Notes: generated by a model from the sequence alone, not told the origin. DNA of 64,000 nt from Parabacteroides chongii (GCF_029581355.1 NZ_CP120849.1:5915381-5979380); one strand, 5' to 3'. Counted from the stretch's first letter, positions 36,021-46,805 are shown. Made by a program: numbers and translations.

Positions 36021-36557
36021 TTAAATTCCCTTTAAAGTCTTGCCTTCAACATCAAACTGATATTCGGAGGCAATGGTGGTCGAAACCTTCAAAGGAATAG
36101 CTGAAATAGCTAAACCAACGGCTCCATCGGTAGACGCTCCGCGCCCGATAACATTTGCTTTAGGGAAAATAATCGCTACATTATCATTAGATACAGCAAC
36201 AACGCATTTATAACGCTGTTCCCCGGAGTTTCCTCTTTCCCAGCCTTTACTATCATCCAATGGTTTACCACCCATCAATTCCGCCTTAGTGTCAAAGTCA
36301 TAGGCGCCAATCGTCCAGTTTAGACTTACTGATCCTGCTTCAAAAGATGATCGGTATGTCTGTCCGGTCAATTCGTCCTTATACTCTGTTGTTGTACCGT
36401 CTTCTTCGGTAAACTCATATGTACCTTGATGTACATTGGGAACTTCTTTGAAAGAAGTAAACAATGATTCAAGTGTTGCATAAGTTGGAGCTGCTTCTAA
36501 TGGATCTCCATAAAGAATTTGCTTTACTCCAATCACGGATACTGTTCTTCCTGCCAT
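36021..36557 (-). CDS. Major tail tube protein
   Basis: 178 residues, beta-rich with an N-terminal MAGRTVSVIGVKQILYGDP, internal SLNWTIGAYDFDTKAELMGG and C-terminal KVSTTIASEYQFDVEGKTL. Size, composition and position (after the tail terminator, before chaperones and tape measure) are those of siphovirus tail tube proteins. Confidence 0.7.
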   Translation of the reverse strand: MAGRTVSVIGVKQILYGDPLEAAPTYATLESLFTSFKEVPNVHQGTYEFTEEDGTTTEYKDELTGQTYRSSFEAGSVSLNWTIGAYDFDTKAELMGGKPLDDSKGWERGNSGEQRYKCVVAVSNDNVAIIFPKANVIGRGASTDGAVGLAISAIPLKVSTTIASEYQFDVEGKTLKGI

Positions 36558-36561
36558 ATTC

Positions 36562-36960
36562 TTATTCTTTTACATTTAATACTTGAAATAATATTCTCAC
36601 ATTTACATAGAAACATTTTAAATCCCTGTCTTCTTCTATTCTTGTCGTATCGACCTCGTATGTATAAGATGTACCGTCGTAAGTAGAAGTGGCATGTAAT
36701 TCCTTGACAGCCAACCTTTCTAAAGCATTAAGTCTTGTAAGAGGAGCTGTTCCTTTACGATCAAGGTAAGGAATACAGATATTCACATGAACAAATCCTG
36801 CTTTCCAATAGGTACCCGACTCTACCGAATTAACGATAATAACAACCCGCTCGGACTTCACGTCTCCTTCGGGAACCGCTCCGTCTTTATAAACCTTCTT
36901 GATTCCCAGTTTTTGGGCATCTTTATAAAGTATTGTCTGTATGTCCGTTGTAACTATCAT
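36562..36960 (-). CDS. Tail terminator/completion protein
   Basis: 132 residues with alternating strands and helices (VTTDIQTILYKDAQKLGIKK, GFVHVNICIPYLDRKG, VDTTRIEEDRDLKCFYVNV). The gene sits between the gp10-like gene and the tail tube, the usual place for the gpU/gp17-like terminator. Overlaps the upstream gene by 4 bases. Confidence 0.6.
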   Translation of the reverse strand: MIVTTDIQTILYKDAQKLGIKKVYKDGAVPEGDVKSERVVIIVNSVESGTYWKAGFVHVNICIPYLDRKGTAPLTRLNALERLAVKELHATSTYDGTSYTYEVDTTRIEEDRDLKCFYVNVRILFQVLNVKE

Positions 36961-37444
36961 TGCAGCATTGTCCTTACTGTTATCTCTGCATCATCAATCA
37001 CACGTAATCCCTTGCTATTGACAAAACTTGCATAATCCATACCCGCAACGACAATAAGCGTGAAACCTTTCGATTTACGGGCAAGGCTTCTCGCATATTC
37101 AAGACCTTGTCGGCTACCTTCGCTGCCATCTCCAGCTTTTCCTTTTGCCCAAAACTGAACCGTTTTCTGAGCCTTGGTTGTAAAGAATACCTTTTCGTAG
37201 TTTTCACCACGTCCTTGAATCTGCTTAAAGCCTCCCTCCTTAATTATCTTTCCATCTTGAGCCACAACATAACCTAAAGAACTGCGTAAATTCCCGTAAT
37301 ATTGTTATATTTTCCTTCTCTAAAAGCCGTTTCATAAGCCCTTTCTCCCATCTCGACAAGATGAGCAAAAATCTCACGAAACGCTTCTTCGAAGAAATCA
37401 TCAACATCTGAGAAATCATATTTTGCAGTTACTATTCCAGCCAT
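36957..37444 (-). CDS. HK97 gp10-like head-tail joining protein (frameshifted)
   Basis: ATG at 37444 opens MAGIVTAKYDFSDVDDFFEE with EIFAHLVEMGERAYETAFRE; an indel near 37300 then shifts the frame, and NLRSSLGYVVAQDGKIIKEGG continues to 36957. The pattern of an N-terminal helix, YxNLRSSLGYVV, and GxxYAxxxxxKG is the HK97 gp10/neck protein signature. It links head completion and tail. Confidence 0.65.
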
Positions 37445-37764
37445 ATTTGCCCATAGTTTAGATAATCCGTCGTCATAGGATTGATTACTATCCCCTCACC
37501 ACGAAGAGAACCGTCAGCGTTCAAGACACGAACGACATCACCGGCATTAATTTTTACACGTTCTGTCACAACTCGATATTTATATGGATAGGTAGTACCG
37601 TTAACTGTATAAACGCGGTCTGCACTTTGATCATAGCATTTGCATTTACAAAGTTTTTCCCATCCTTCACCGTTTGTTCCTGGTATCGGGTTTCCGGATT
37701 CATCGTATTCATAATCCTTAATGACTTTTCGTTCTAATATGTGAGGAGCATAATACATCACCAA
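37432..37764 (-). CDS. Head closure-like protein
   Basis: 110 residues, a beta barrel-like pattern with VRVLNADGSLRGEGIVINP and LNYGQIWLE at the C-terminus. Located between the connector and gp10-like genes, overlapping both. Matches the place of SPP1 gp16-like stoppers; assignment is by synteny. Confidence 0.5.
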   Translation of the reverse strand: MVMYYAPHILERKVIKDYEYDESGNPIPGTNGEGWEKLCKCKCYDQSADRVYTVNGTTYPYKYRVVTERVKINAGDVVRVLNADGSLRGEGIVINPMTTDYLNYGQIWLE

Positions 37765-38078
37765 TACATTGACGCGTCAGATATTCGACTTGAAAACACA
37801 TTTTCTAACCCTAATTGCTTACACAACAGCGAATAATAAGCCTTGAGACCGTCCTTATCCCAAGAGATGGAAAATCCACTTTCGTTTATAGATGTTGGAC
37901 GGGCCAGGAGCGACGGAATAAACATTGCCATAGCCTTGTTTACCTCAGTCTTATTTCCTGGCGTAATCTCATCATCAAGAGAAAACGAACCACTCAAAGC
38001 CATATCCAGCAGATCGGCCTCCGATAAATTCATACCGAAGGAACCGATCTTTTGTGTTATGTAATCAGATACTTTCAT
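37758..38078 (-). CDS. Head-tail connector-like protein
   Basis: 106 residues, helical, beginning MKVSDYITQKIGSFGMNLSE. First gene after the capsid gene, the usual place of the adaptor bound under the portal. Small helical proteins with this start are seen after capsid genes in Bacteroidales phages. Confidence 0.5.
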   Translation of the reverse strand: MKVSDYITQKIGSFGMNLSEADLLDMALSGSFSLDDEITPGNKTEVNKAMAMFIPSLLARPTSINESGFSISWDKDGLKAYYSLLCKQLGLENVFSSRISDASMYW

Positions 38079-38080
38079 AA

Positions 38081-39192
38081 TTAATCCGGCTCAGTGTTCA
38101 ACGATGCGATACCATTGATTTCAGTGATCACAGGCAAAGCATATGTTTCAGCCTTTACAAACTCAACACCATTCGAATTTTGCGTTTCTCCTACTCCCCA
38201 CTGAGATACGCGAATACGACCATAATTAGAGTAAGTAACTCCAGGTTCAGGTCTCAATTCGCTGTTAACATAGGCATTTTTGATCGTACCTAAACTACCT
38301 GAAGGAATAAAGACCAAGTTCTTTGCATTCCAGGGATTGTATGGAGTAAATGTACCATTGTTTTGAATCAAACACTGGCGTCTTACCGGTTCCAGGATAG
38401 GTAATTCATTCGACCGCATAAATTCATTGAAGGCATTCAGTAGCAATGGGCTATTCTGCTTATCTGTTCCGAAGATAACCTGCTTCATCTTCTTGCTTCG
38501 AAGGATATAAGATATCTTAGAAGGGGCAAGTAAGATACGATCAAAAACTACTTTATCAGAAAAAGCGTCCACGATAGCCTGAATGTCTTCAAATACGTCT
38601 ACATTAGCTATGTTATCATCATTCCATTTCAATGTGACCTTGCCTTTGTTTTCTGTAGGCATATTATAGTCAATAGTTGTCTTAACACCACCTTCCGGGT
38701 TGTTCGTTTCATCCAATGTGGCAATACCTTCATTAGATAGTGCACCCATAGCAATGATATCCATTTTCGCCTGAACACCTTGAACCGGAGTTCTAACATT
38801 GCCCCACATAAGATCGATAAGCTGTCTTTTTGCCGCTTCTTCCGGAATAGATTTACTATCCAAAATTTGCAGAATCTTTCTGTAGTCATCAATCGTCAAA
38901 GGCAATGTAATTGCATGATGGAGCACCTTTTGAGCGATAGTTTCAAGCCCATGAGTGCCAAGTACCGGCTCTTTCGACTTGTCGTCAATTGTCGCAGCAG
39001 CAATAGTGACATTGTACTTACCCTTGATTTCTTCGAAATTCAACCCGATAGAGGGATAATCCCAATTAAAAATCTCTCATAGAATACATTATCAAACAAT
39101 AGTTTATGCTGTCTTGATACCGCATCAAATCGTAATTGAACCTGCTTTGTAAGCTCTCCAAACAAAGAACTGTATTGAAATTTATCTCGCAT
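38081..39192 (-). CDS. Major capsid protein (gpE family), frameshifted near the start
   Basis: ATG at 39192 gives MRDKFQYSSLFGELTKQVQL and, after an indel in a T-run near 39065, DYPSIGLNFEEIKGKYNVT to the stop at 38081, about 370 residues. VFEDIQAIVDAFSDKVVFDRIL, PYNPWNAKNLVFIPSGSLGTI split by Lys, and VSQWGVGETQNSNGVEFVKA fit the HK97-fold capsid protein E family. Preceded by decoration and scaffold genes and followed by connectors. Confidence 0.78.
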
Positions 39193-39196
39193 AGTA

Positions 39197-39789
39197 TTAC
39201 TGTTTTACGTAAATAATATTAGGGTTGTTTTTTAAGCAAAGACCCTGTTTCCAAGACGCAGGAATATCCGGGACATAACCCAAGAGTACTACAGCATCAT
39301 AAGCTGCAGAAACAGTATCCTGATCGTCCCCTGCAAGTGGCTCAGTATCTTCACCGACTACGGCATTAGGCTCATATTTTGCAGCAGAGTCAGATGTAGC
39401 AGTGGCTTCGATCAAGGTGTCATCTGCCACAAGTCCTGTAATAGCTGCAGATAGAGTCAATACATCGTAATCAGCATTCGATGAATCAATAGAGGAAACC
39501 GTCACGCCGGTTGTTTCTCCGATTTTCATTACAACATCATTAACCTGGAACAATGTACCTTTTGGCACTCTAGGCTTTGTCGTTGTTCCGCCTGATATGA
39601 CTTTTGCATTTTTGGAAACAGCAGCAGTCAAAGTACCTGATACAATGTGTAAAGGTGTCCCTTTTTTAATGACAGTCCCCTTAGGAAATGTCTGCAATAA
39701 TTTATAGCCGCCAGGAGAATCTTAGCCTCTCCTCGCCAAAACACTGGCATATTGCCGCTATAAGATTTACCTTCAAATTTAACTCCCAT
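39197..39789 (-). CDS. Head fibre or capsid decoration protein (frameshifted)
   Basis: ATG at 39789 (MGVKFEGKSYSGNMPVFWRG), indel near 39735, then LLQTFPKGTVIKKGTPLHIV to the stop at 39197. The main part is a beta-rich Thr/Ser/Val repeat (VSSIDSSNADYDVLTLSAAI). Similar proteins encoded directly upstream of the capsid gene in these phages are called head fibre or capsid-stabilising proteins. Confidence 0.6.
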
Positions 39790-39808
39790 TTTTTCTGTTT
39801 TTTAATGG

Positions 39809-40415
39809 TTAATTTGCGTCAGGCAGATTTTTAGCCCACTGATCAGCCTCTTCTTTTGCTTTGTCGTCTGATGTAGACAATACGCCTGATGCGTTACTAC
39901 TCTCAAGCCCTGCGGTAACAATGTTTTGCTTAATGCCAGCTAAATAAGAGTTAATTGCAGCTTCATCCATTTCGGGAGTGATAGCAAATCCTCTTTAGCT
40001 CTCCATTCCGGGATACCGAGTTCTTTTGCTTTAGAAGCGATCATATTAGCCCTTGCCGTCTGTTGTTCCTTCGTTTTGTAAGCATTAAGCTCTTCCTGTA
40101 TAGGAGACAGCTTTGCCGCAAGAGCTTCCTCAATCATCTTCTGCAGATCGGGTTCGTTTTTTTTCTGCTCGCCCCCACCAGCAGGCTCTTCTCTTTTTCT
40201 CCTTTAGCTTTATTGACAGCGTCCGTCACTCGTTTGTCAATACCGCTTTGAAGAGAAGAAAGGAAAGATTTTTGACCGTCTACGACAGTCTGCAAATTGT
40301 CCTCAGTTACAAGACCTGTATTAGCGAGTGCTTCAGCTTGCCCCTGCAGAATATCATCGCTTAACCCAAAGTTTGAATAAGATTGTTTTAAGAGATTGAA
40401 AATTTTTTCTTTCAT
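39809..40415 (-). CDS. Capsid scaffolding protein (frameshifted)
   Basis: About 200 codons in three pieces: MKEKIFNLLKQSYSNFGLSD from 40415, indel near 40175, EEALAAKLSPIQEELNAYKT, indel near 39985, and a last part ending QWAKNLPDAN at 39809. Highly charged, Lys/Glu/Ala-rich and mostly helical, typical of scaffolds. First gene of the second late transcription unit. Confidence 0.65.
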
Positions 40416-40445
40416 ATCGAATACATTAGTTTTAAATACCTGTCG

Positions 40446-40518
40446 TAAAGGTAACTTGCACTAAAAGGAGGATAAAATATTAAAGGGAGCGATACACGAC
40501 AATGGAGCTATTGTCGTG
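40446..40518 (-). promoter_or_regulatory. Late promoter 2 with dyad activator-like site
   Basis: Dyad CACGACAAT-N6-ATTGTCGTG (40495-40518, 9-bp arms). On the minus strand TACCTTTA (40453-40446) resembles the -7 element, its TTTA 59 bases from the dyad centre, exactly as at 46806. An extra half site TGTCGT overlaps it (40441-40446). The scaffold ATG is 31 bases downstream. Confidence 0.6.
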
Positions 40519-40587
40519 AAATAGATGAGATAAGGAGTAAAAGGAGGAGAAATGATCTTGGTTTTGGGGAATAATTTTGTATAAACA

Positions 40588-40621
40588 AGAGTCCATCCCA
40601 TATACGAAAGGGAAGGACTCT
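40588..40621. terminator. Terminator hairpin after the head fibre genes
   Basis: AGAGTCC with GGACTCT, plus an inner CCC/GGG, followed by TTTATTT on the plus side and TTGTTTATA on the minus side. It separates the unit ending at 40628 from late promoter 2. Confidence 0.6.
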
Positions 40622-40627
40622 TTATTT

Positions 40628-41287
40628 CTATTGCTTGATCGGCTGTGCATGTGCCGGTACGTCCTTTAAATCGTACGGTCCGGGTGTCATAGCCTGGATG
40701 CAGAGATACAAGACACCATCTTGTGTATAGTACTTGTTAAACGATAGTTCCATATTTTGCGTATATGGAATAGGGTCTTCCATTGTCCCGGCATGTTCGT
40801 CCGCATCTACGGTCTTCCACAGACTTAATGTCTCCGTTCCTGGTTTCCAGTTTTTCTGCGTTGTATGGTCTTTGACACATTCCCACAGGACATCGTTCAG
40901 CCTATACCTTTCCCCGGCCTTTACTTCTATCCCGGACTTCCATTCCGGGTAATGGCTCTTTACCTGCAGTGCTTCTTTCGCTGACAGGCTATAAGTATTT
41001 ATCTCTTTCGTCGCTTCGGCTTCGAGCTTGTCGAGTGCAAGGAGACGGCTAAACTGCCGGTTGACTACCGGCTCCTGTCCTTCGGGATAAGCCCATTCTT
41101 CACTGTTTAATAATTCGGTAAATTCAGGATCACCGAACCGGTAACGCGGGAAGTCTTCATTGCTGAAAGGAGAGAGGTACTCTTCATGCAGGATTACCTT
41201 GCTCTGATCAACACTTGTTCTCATTTCAGGAAGTATTTCAATACCGTGGGACTTTGCCCATGGTAAGTTTACTATTGCGTAATTCAT
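40628..41287 (-). CDS. Fibre-associated protein with sugar-binding-like module
   Basis: 219 residues. First half helical (LPWAKSHGIEILPEMRTSVD, NRQFSRLLALDKLEAEATKE). Second half has GERYRLNDVLWECVKDHTTQ, LWKTVDADEHAGTMEDPIPY and KYYTQDGVLYLC, the same module as in the protein at 20156. It follows the large LamG protein, so both probably belong to one fibre. Confidence 0.55.
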   Translation of the reverse strand: MNYAIVNLPWAKSHGIEILPEMRTSVDQSKVILHEEYLSPFSNEDFPRYRFGDPEFTELLNSEEWAYPEGQEPVVNRQFSRLLALDKLEAEATKEINTYSLSAKEALQVKSHYPEWKSGIEVKAGERYRLNDVLWECVKDHTTQKNWKPGTETLSLWKTVDADEHAGTMEDPIPYTQNMELSFNKYYTQDGVLYLCIQAMTPGPYDLKDVPAHAQPIKQ

Positions 41288-41288
41288 A

Positions 41289-43348
41289 TTATTTGTTTTT
41301 GAGGGTTTGTAAATAATTATATGCTTGTATGCACTGTTCTTTGCTCAGGACACGATTGTTGTAGATTCCTAGGTTTTTGAAAGCTACTTGGGCGAAATTA
41401 TTACCAAAATAGCCTAATCTAAGTAAATCTTTTATATCAATACTGCTTCCAACTGGGTCAACATTATATTCATTCCAGCTTTCATCATAAAGCTTACCAT
41501 TTGATGTTATGCCCTTAATTTTTTTACCTGCAAAAACATAAGCAGTACTACCTTGTTTCAAATAAACTCGGGAGCCATTCAATCTATTGTAGATATAAAT
41601 TTGATTATATTTAACCAAACCAGCGTTGTCATTATTATTATTATTGACAAACTCCCAGTCTCCCACCATGGTCCAATCACTACCTAAATCAAAAAGGAGC
41701 TTAGAATCTACCTTATCATCTACCCCATCAGTAACAAGGTAGCCTTCATAGTCAAATGGTAAAAGTTTAATAGTTACTGGAGTATTTGGTCTGTTCTCTA
41801 CTTCTGTAATTGTAGTTTGCAACGAAAATCCCAAACTACTAGAAGATGCTGGTAAATCAATTATATAAATACCATCTTTATTCCAAGTATTTGGATAATT
41901 AGTTGTAGATCCAAATGCTAAAACATCACCTTCCATCATTCCAGTTAATTTGAATCTAATTTTAACAGATTCTTGCAAGGCTGAACTTGTCCAATAACAT
42001 TTAAATGGACTGTTTAACGAAACTCTATAATATTGAGATATAGAATAATTACTGTTAAATGCCCAAGATGGGAATGCTGCATCATTTTGTAGAACAAAGT
42101 TTTTACCAAAATATTGATAATACAGCCCATACCCACTATTCCCTGCAAATAAGAAATTAGATAACACTAAATCATTGCCATTATCGGTCAAATTAGCTAT
42201 CGTAGCACGGTCTGAATCTTCGTTGGTCTTACCCGTAACAGTCCAGGCTTGATCAAAGAATAACCAGGGAAACTCTTTTTTCCAGTAGTCAATAACCAGC
42301 TGACGCTCTTCTTCTGTTGTGTCATGGTCTATTATGACTAGGGAGTAGAGGGCGAAATTAGAAAAATATTCAAATCCGTTTTTGCTAATTTTCCTACCAA
42401 CAGAACGTTAGAACCTAATCTATCATCTTCCTGCAATATTTCTTGATCATTATAATATTGACTTGTTTGATAAACGATAGGATAATCGCTAATGGTTATA
42501 CTGGTAAGATCACCAAAATTAACAGCATAATCGATGTTGTTTTTGTACTCTAATAAAAATGCGCCATCTGTATTCCAATTCTTAATATTACTAACTAATC
42601 CCTCATATTTATTATCCCTTGCTATCCACTTCCTGAGCGCCATCACCGTATACCCTTTCTCCTTTGTCAGGATAGGAAACGTCTCACATATTCCATAATC
42701 GTCTACTCCGTCAAAGACGATAGCTCCGGAGTAGTCAGGGATTTGTTCGATGGTAATGTTGCAGGATTCTTGTAATTTGGAAAATGTAAACCCATAATAT
42801 TTACCACCTCCTTCAAATTCAATTGATGGTAATTTGTACACTCCATCAGAAGTTATATTGTAAACACGAATTTGATTGCTGATATAACGGAGCTCCTGTC
42901 CGTCTGCTAATCCTGTAACCTTTATCGTAGCTCCCTGAATAGTACGAGCTGATTCGCCTGATGTTGACTGATAGTACAGCGATATGTTTGTTTCTTTTAC
43001 GGCTGTAACATTAAAGGATTTATAGGTCTTTGTAGCTTCAACTCTTGCAAGGGACAGGACCCAATTTGTATAATCTTCTTTATAACTTCCGCACCCGCTA
43101 CCCAACTTCCACAAAAAGTTCTTCATCTGCAAATCATTCCCCAATCCGGATTTATCTTTCCATACTGGGTTTGCCACCATTTCTGTATTAGTTAGTCCTT
43201 TACCAGAGTAAAGACCAATTATACCCTCCAAACCAGGAACAGGACTAGTCTGTCCCCTTCCGCCACCTCCAACACCTAGCCGAATCCCGGCTAGGTCTAT
43301 CCTAGGATAGAGGACGTGAGATATGTTGATGTTGCTGAGAGTTATCAT
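41289..43348 (-). CDS. Large LamG-like fibre protein in the head module (frameshifted)
   Basis: About 686 codons from 43348, with an indel near 42365 joining the two long frames (NFALYSLVIIDHDTTEEERQ lies just after it). Two tandem related halves: FDGVDDYGICETFPILTKEK with GYTVMALRKWI, and TDGVDDKVDSKLLFDLGSDW with MVGDWEF, both in the style of concanavalin A/LamG-like lectin domains. Located between portal and scaffold genes, so it is probably a head fibre or receptor-binding appendage and not a tail fibre. Confidence 0.62.
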
Positions 43349-43617
43349 TGGAGTATTTGTATGGATGAAGGTTCTTCGGTTGTAACAATTCGGATTTTCA
43401 ATCCAGCTTTGCCGCCACTAATAACATCTACTACAGCCTTTACGCCTCTGTAATTAAAAGCAGCTGTACGCCATATTGTCCCATCTATACTGATTTCGAC
43501 AAGAACATCAGCTTTATTATTTGTTACTACTTGTAAACCGGCGCTATCTGATGCCATATCAAATGCATCGCTTACATATTTATCTCCTTGCTTTGTCCAA
43601 TTTAACGATGTTGCCAT
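43345..43617 (-). CDS. Small head-associated beta protein
   Basis: 90 residues, nearly all beta (YVSDAFDMASDSAGLQVVTN, VLVEISIDGTIWRTAAFNY, GLKIRIVTTEEPSSIQIL). It overlaps the large LamG gene by 4 bases and may anchor it to the capsid. No family recognised. Confidence 0.5.
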   Translation of the reverse strand: MATSLNWTKQGDKYVSDAFDMASDSAGLQVVTNNKADVLVEISIDGTIWRTAAFNYRGVKAVVDVISGGKAGLKIRIVTTEEPSSIQILQ

Positions 43618-43633
43618 GATTTATGTGTTTTAT

Positions 43634-45061
43634 TTATTTGTTCAACTTTTCGCCATTTTCATTAAAACTATTGTTATTAGATTCTCTTTGTCTTTTTTCT
43701 TCCAAGATGCTTTTTATTTCGTCAGATGGGTTATCAACGAGCCCCAATAACTTGACTGCCGTTTCAATAGAAGCAATGCCATCGGAGCGAAGTTTACCAA
43801 TAGCAGACCATCTTTTATCCGTGTCCTCCTGGAACGGTTCCGAAAATTCGAAATCTATTTGAAGAGCGTCCAATTTTTCTCTGAGAGAAATATGAGTGAC
43901 ATTCTTCATTATAGCTAGAATTAAATTCTTTTCTCTGTCTACGGCGATTTCATATATTTCTTTGCGGTTATCCTTTTTTTATATAAGACGGAGCCATAGC
44001 CCGCTTTAGGGCTTCTCCTGTCAAAGTACCCAGTCCTTTAGTATTTTCAGGGGAAAAGTTGAACGTAAAAGTGTCATTCAATATTGATTCTTTCAATATT
44101 TCTTTTTCAAACTTTTTAAGTTCTACTGAATCGGGAGGAGCAACATATTCAAATAAACTGTCCGCCCAAAACACCTAATTACTTCGCCTACATTATCCGG
44201 ATCGCTAAGAGATTCTAATACGTCTGCCGAAACTTTAGCTTTAGGGTCGGCAAAATAATTAACAGTGTCAGCCGACTTTGAATCAACATATTCGTCTCTT
44301 TTTATACGGGGCTGAGCACCTTCCCATTCCTTTTCCTGTTGGTAATAAATCACATTTATTTTACCCGTAGGATTGATAACAGGGACAACTTCCCATCCTA
44401 CAGTCGCCTTTCGACATCTATAAATGACTTTTGGCGTCTGTATATCAAAATGTTCTACTGTATTAACCCCTTCTTTCAGGTAATAGCCATACCCAAAGGC
44501 AAGCATAGTCCCATATTGATCAAAAAGTGGACGCAATGTATACCCTAGTGATTTTGCCAATAAAACAACTTTTACCTCTGCCTTGCCAGTCTCTTCGTTT
44601 CGGTAAATATGGTATAATTTAGCAGACTCCGTTTCGGAACCAGCTAAGCGTTTTGCTTGCCTCATGGTTGTATCAAACCGGGTATCTTTCAAAAACTGGA
44701 TATATGCGTCAAAAGCATCATCCTGAATGTCAGGATTATTTTTACTCCATTTAATGGGCTGCCCTAGTAGGAAAAACAAAGCGACTTCGTTAATGTATGC
44801 CTGCCATCTCCTAGGCAATTTTTCCGTCACATACGGTTCTTTACCTTTTCTTAATTTATTTGGCCTGCTCATTACATCATGTAGAGCGGGGTCATACTCC
44901 TTGATAGCCTCTAGTACTTCCAAATCTCTATTCTGAAACAACTCCATAGCCTGACTTATATCCTTCTCTTTTATGAGCGTGATTAAGTCTTTACTTTTAG
45001 TAGAGTCGTTCATTGACTGTCCTCTAAATATATCTACTATGTAGTCTAATATTGATCCCAT
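43634..45061 (-). CDS. Portal protein (SPP1 gp6-like), frameshifted
   Basis: About 475 codons in three pieces: 45061-44123 (MGSILDYIVDIFRGQSMND ... LFFLLGQPIKWSKNNPD, AKLYHIYRNEETGKAEVKVV), 44174-43968 (FWADSLFEYVAPPDSVELKK, FNFSPENTKGLGTLTGEALK) and a last piece ending at 43634 (LDALQIDFEFSEPFQED, DEIKSILEEKRQRESNNN). Indels lie near 44170 and 43975 (a run of seven Ts). The order of N-terminal wing, stem and C-terminal helices and the place after TerL fit the portal dodecamer. Confidence 0.78.
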
Positions 45062-45072
45062 ATATTTTATTG

Positions 45073-46254
45073 TTAGTATATGCCTAAATCCTCTTTATTG
45101 TATTGCTTTGAAACTAGAACCTTGCCCAAAAGTTTACCTATCGTATAATACCTTGTAGCATCAATCAAATGGTTGTACGCGTCAATAGGCTGGTTTATAA
45201 ACTTTCCATCCTTGTTCTGTTCATATACATAATTCTTTAATTCTCTGATGTAATTGGTAGATCGTCTTGTCACACACAACTTATATTCCATCATTTTAAA
45301 CAGACCTCCCATTACAGAACCTTTGTATTTATCAGCAGGGAAGATAATGACACCGGAATTGGCGATCTCTTGTATTAGTCTAGGATCGGCACTGTCAGCA
45401 TACACAAATAACCGAAGCTTTTTCAACTCTTTGATTATTTCGCTTGTGAGCATATGCGTTCGATAACATTGCTCGTCCAAATACATCCGATCATCAAGAA
45501 TACCACATTTTACAATAGCCGTTGGATCAGAGCTGTAGCCGAAGTCAAGGCCAACCGCAACTTGTTTGGCTTTTTCCGGGAAACTATCCACTATTTCATA
45601 TTCGGGGAAGACCAAGCCTTCTGCCATAGCTTGCTGTCCTAAGCCGTATACCGTCCATAAAACCTTATTTTTGTGTTTAAGAGATTCTATCTCGTCAATA
45701 ATAGTCTGTTCTAAAAATGGATTATCTTTATATGTAGAAATGAAATGATACGTACGTGGATCCTTGTTTAGCTCACACAGCCAATGTTCGTCTGAGAATG
45801 ACGGATTGTAGTCTATAATAGAAAAATTAGTGGTACGCATGATGAGCTGCTGCCATTCCAAAAATGATATTTCATTTCCTTCGTTACAATACAGGATATT
45901 TCTCTTACGCCCTCTTATCTTCTGTTCGTCGTCGGTAGAGAAGAATTCAATAAAAGACTCATTAGGCAAAGTATATACCATTTCTGACTTGTTCATACAC
46001 CGCCCATCCCACAATTTAAACTTATCCATCATTATCTCCTTGAAGTCTCTAAATACAGAACCTTTGAGTGCCGGCAACGTCTTGCGGACAATAGACAAAG
46101 AACATTTAGGATGCTGGATAACATAAGCCAGCAGGAAGATAAGTATGTTATAGGTCTTACTGCTTCGTGATGATCCTTGAGCCGAGACAATCTTATATCC
46201 GGCATCAAGAGCACCTTGCACTTCGGAGTATATTTTAGTCGTCTGTATCTTCAT
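45073..46254 (-). CDS. terL: Terminase large subunit
   Basis: 393 residues. Walker A GSSRSSKT (27-34) and Walker B NILYCNEGNEI form the packaging ATPase; the C-terminal RNase H-like nuclease has GLDFGYSSDPTAIV, LRLFVYADSADPRLIQEI and DAYNHLIDATRYY with three aspartates for two-metal cleavage. Terminase_3 (PBSX-like) layout. Overlaps the small subunit gene by 20 bases. Confidence 0.93.
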   Translation of the reverse strand: MKIQTTKIYSEVQGALDAGYKIVSAQGSSRSSKTYNILIFLLAYVIQHPKCSLSIVRKTLPALKGSVFRDFKEIMMDKFKLWDGRCMNKSEMVYTLPNESFIEFFSTDDEQKIRGRKRNILYCNEGNEISFLEWQQLIMRTTNFSIIDYNPSFSDEHWLCELNKDPRTYHFISTYKDNPFLEQTIIDEIESLKHKNKVLWTVYGLGQQAMAEGLVFPEYEIVDSFPEKAKQVAVGLDFGYSSDPTAIVKCGILDDRMYLDEQCYRTHMLTSEIIKELKKLRLFVYADSADPRLIQEIANSGVIIFPADKYKGSVMGGLFKMMEYKLCVTRRSTNYIRELKNYVYEQNKDGKFINQPIDAYNHLIDATRYYTIGKLLGKVLVSKQYNKEDLGIY

Positions 46255-46783
46255 CTATTTGACTCCGTTTATCTATCACTTCGATTTTGATATCCTGACC
46301 TATGGGATTACCATTGCTGGTTATATCCTTTTTTTCCGGAGCATCCCAGCCCATCATCTTTGACAGACGGTCTAAAGCGTCTATCTTCGAGTACATTTTA
46401 ACTTCGAATCCTTTATCTGTACTTTTGACCGACTGAATAGCCAATTGAAACGAAACAGGCAGTTTGGAAAGATCCTTGATCAAGAATACACGAAAATTGG
46501 CAGTTCTCCTGATCTCCAGCATATCAACGACATTTGCACGGGCAATATTGGTTAATATACCAACCGCTTCGTCCTTATTTAAATCAGACCTGTCCCTTAA
46601 CTCTTTCTGCAGATGTTTTACCCTAGCCGCTATCTCACTTCTTTTTAAGAGCTCATACGCCCTGCTATTGACAGACTCGTCTTTCATCTTCGAACAAGAA
46701 TACGCACGTCTATAAGCCTCAGACGCGTTTCCACATTCGAGGTAATAATTACAAAAGTTTTCTTGTTTTATAGTTAGAGGCAT
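46235..46783 (-). CDS. terS: Terminase small subunit
   Basis: 182 residues. LTIKQENFCNYYLECGNASE followed by AYRRAYSCSKMKDESVN and RSEIAARVKHL is the Terminase_2 N-terminal DNA-binding pattern; the C-terminus is charged (IDKRSQIDEDTDD). Recognises the packaging site and loads TerL. First gene of late unit 1. Confidence 0.9.
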   Translation of the reverse strand: MPLTIKQENFCNYYLECGNASEAYRRAYSCSKMKDESVNSRAYELLKRSEIAARVKHLQKELRDRSDLNKDEAVGILTNIARANVVDMLEIRRTANFRVFLIKDLSKLPVSFQLAIQSVKSTDKGFEVKMYSKIDALDRLSKMMGWDAPEKKDITSNGNPIGQDIKIEVIDKRSQIDEDTDD

Positions 46784-46805
46784 ACCCTTGAGTTATAGTT
46801 TTACT

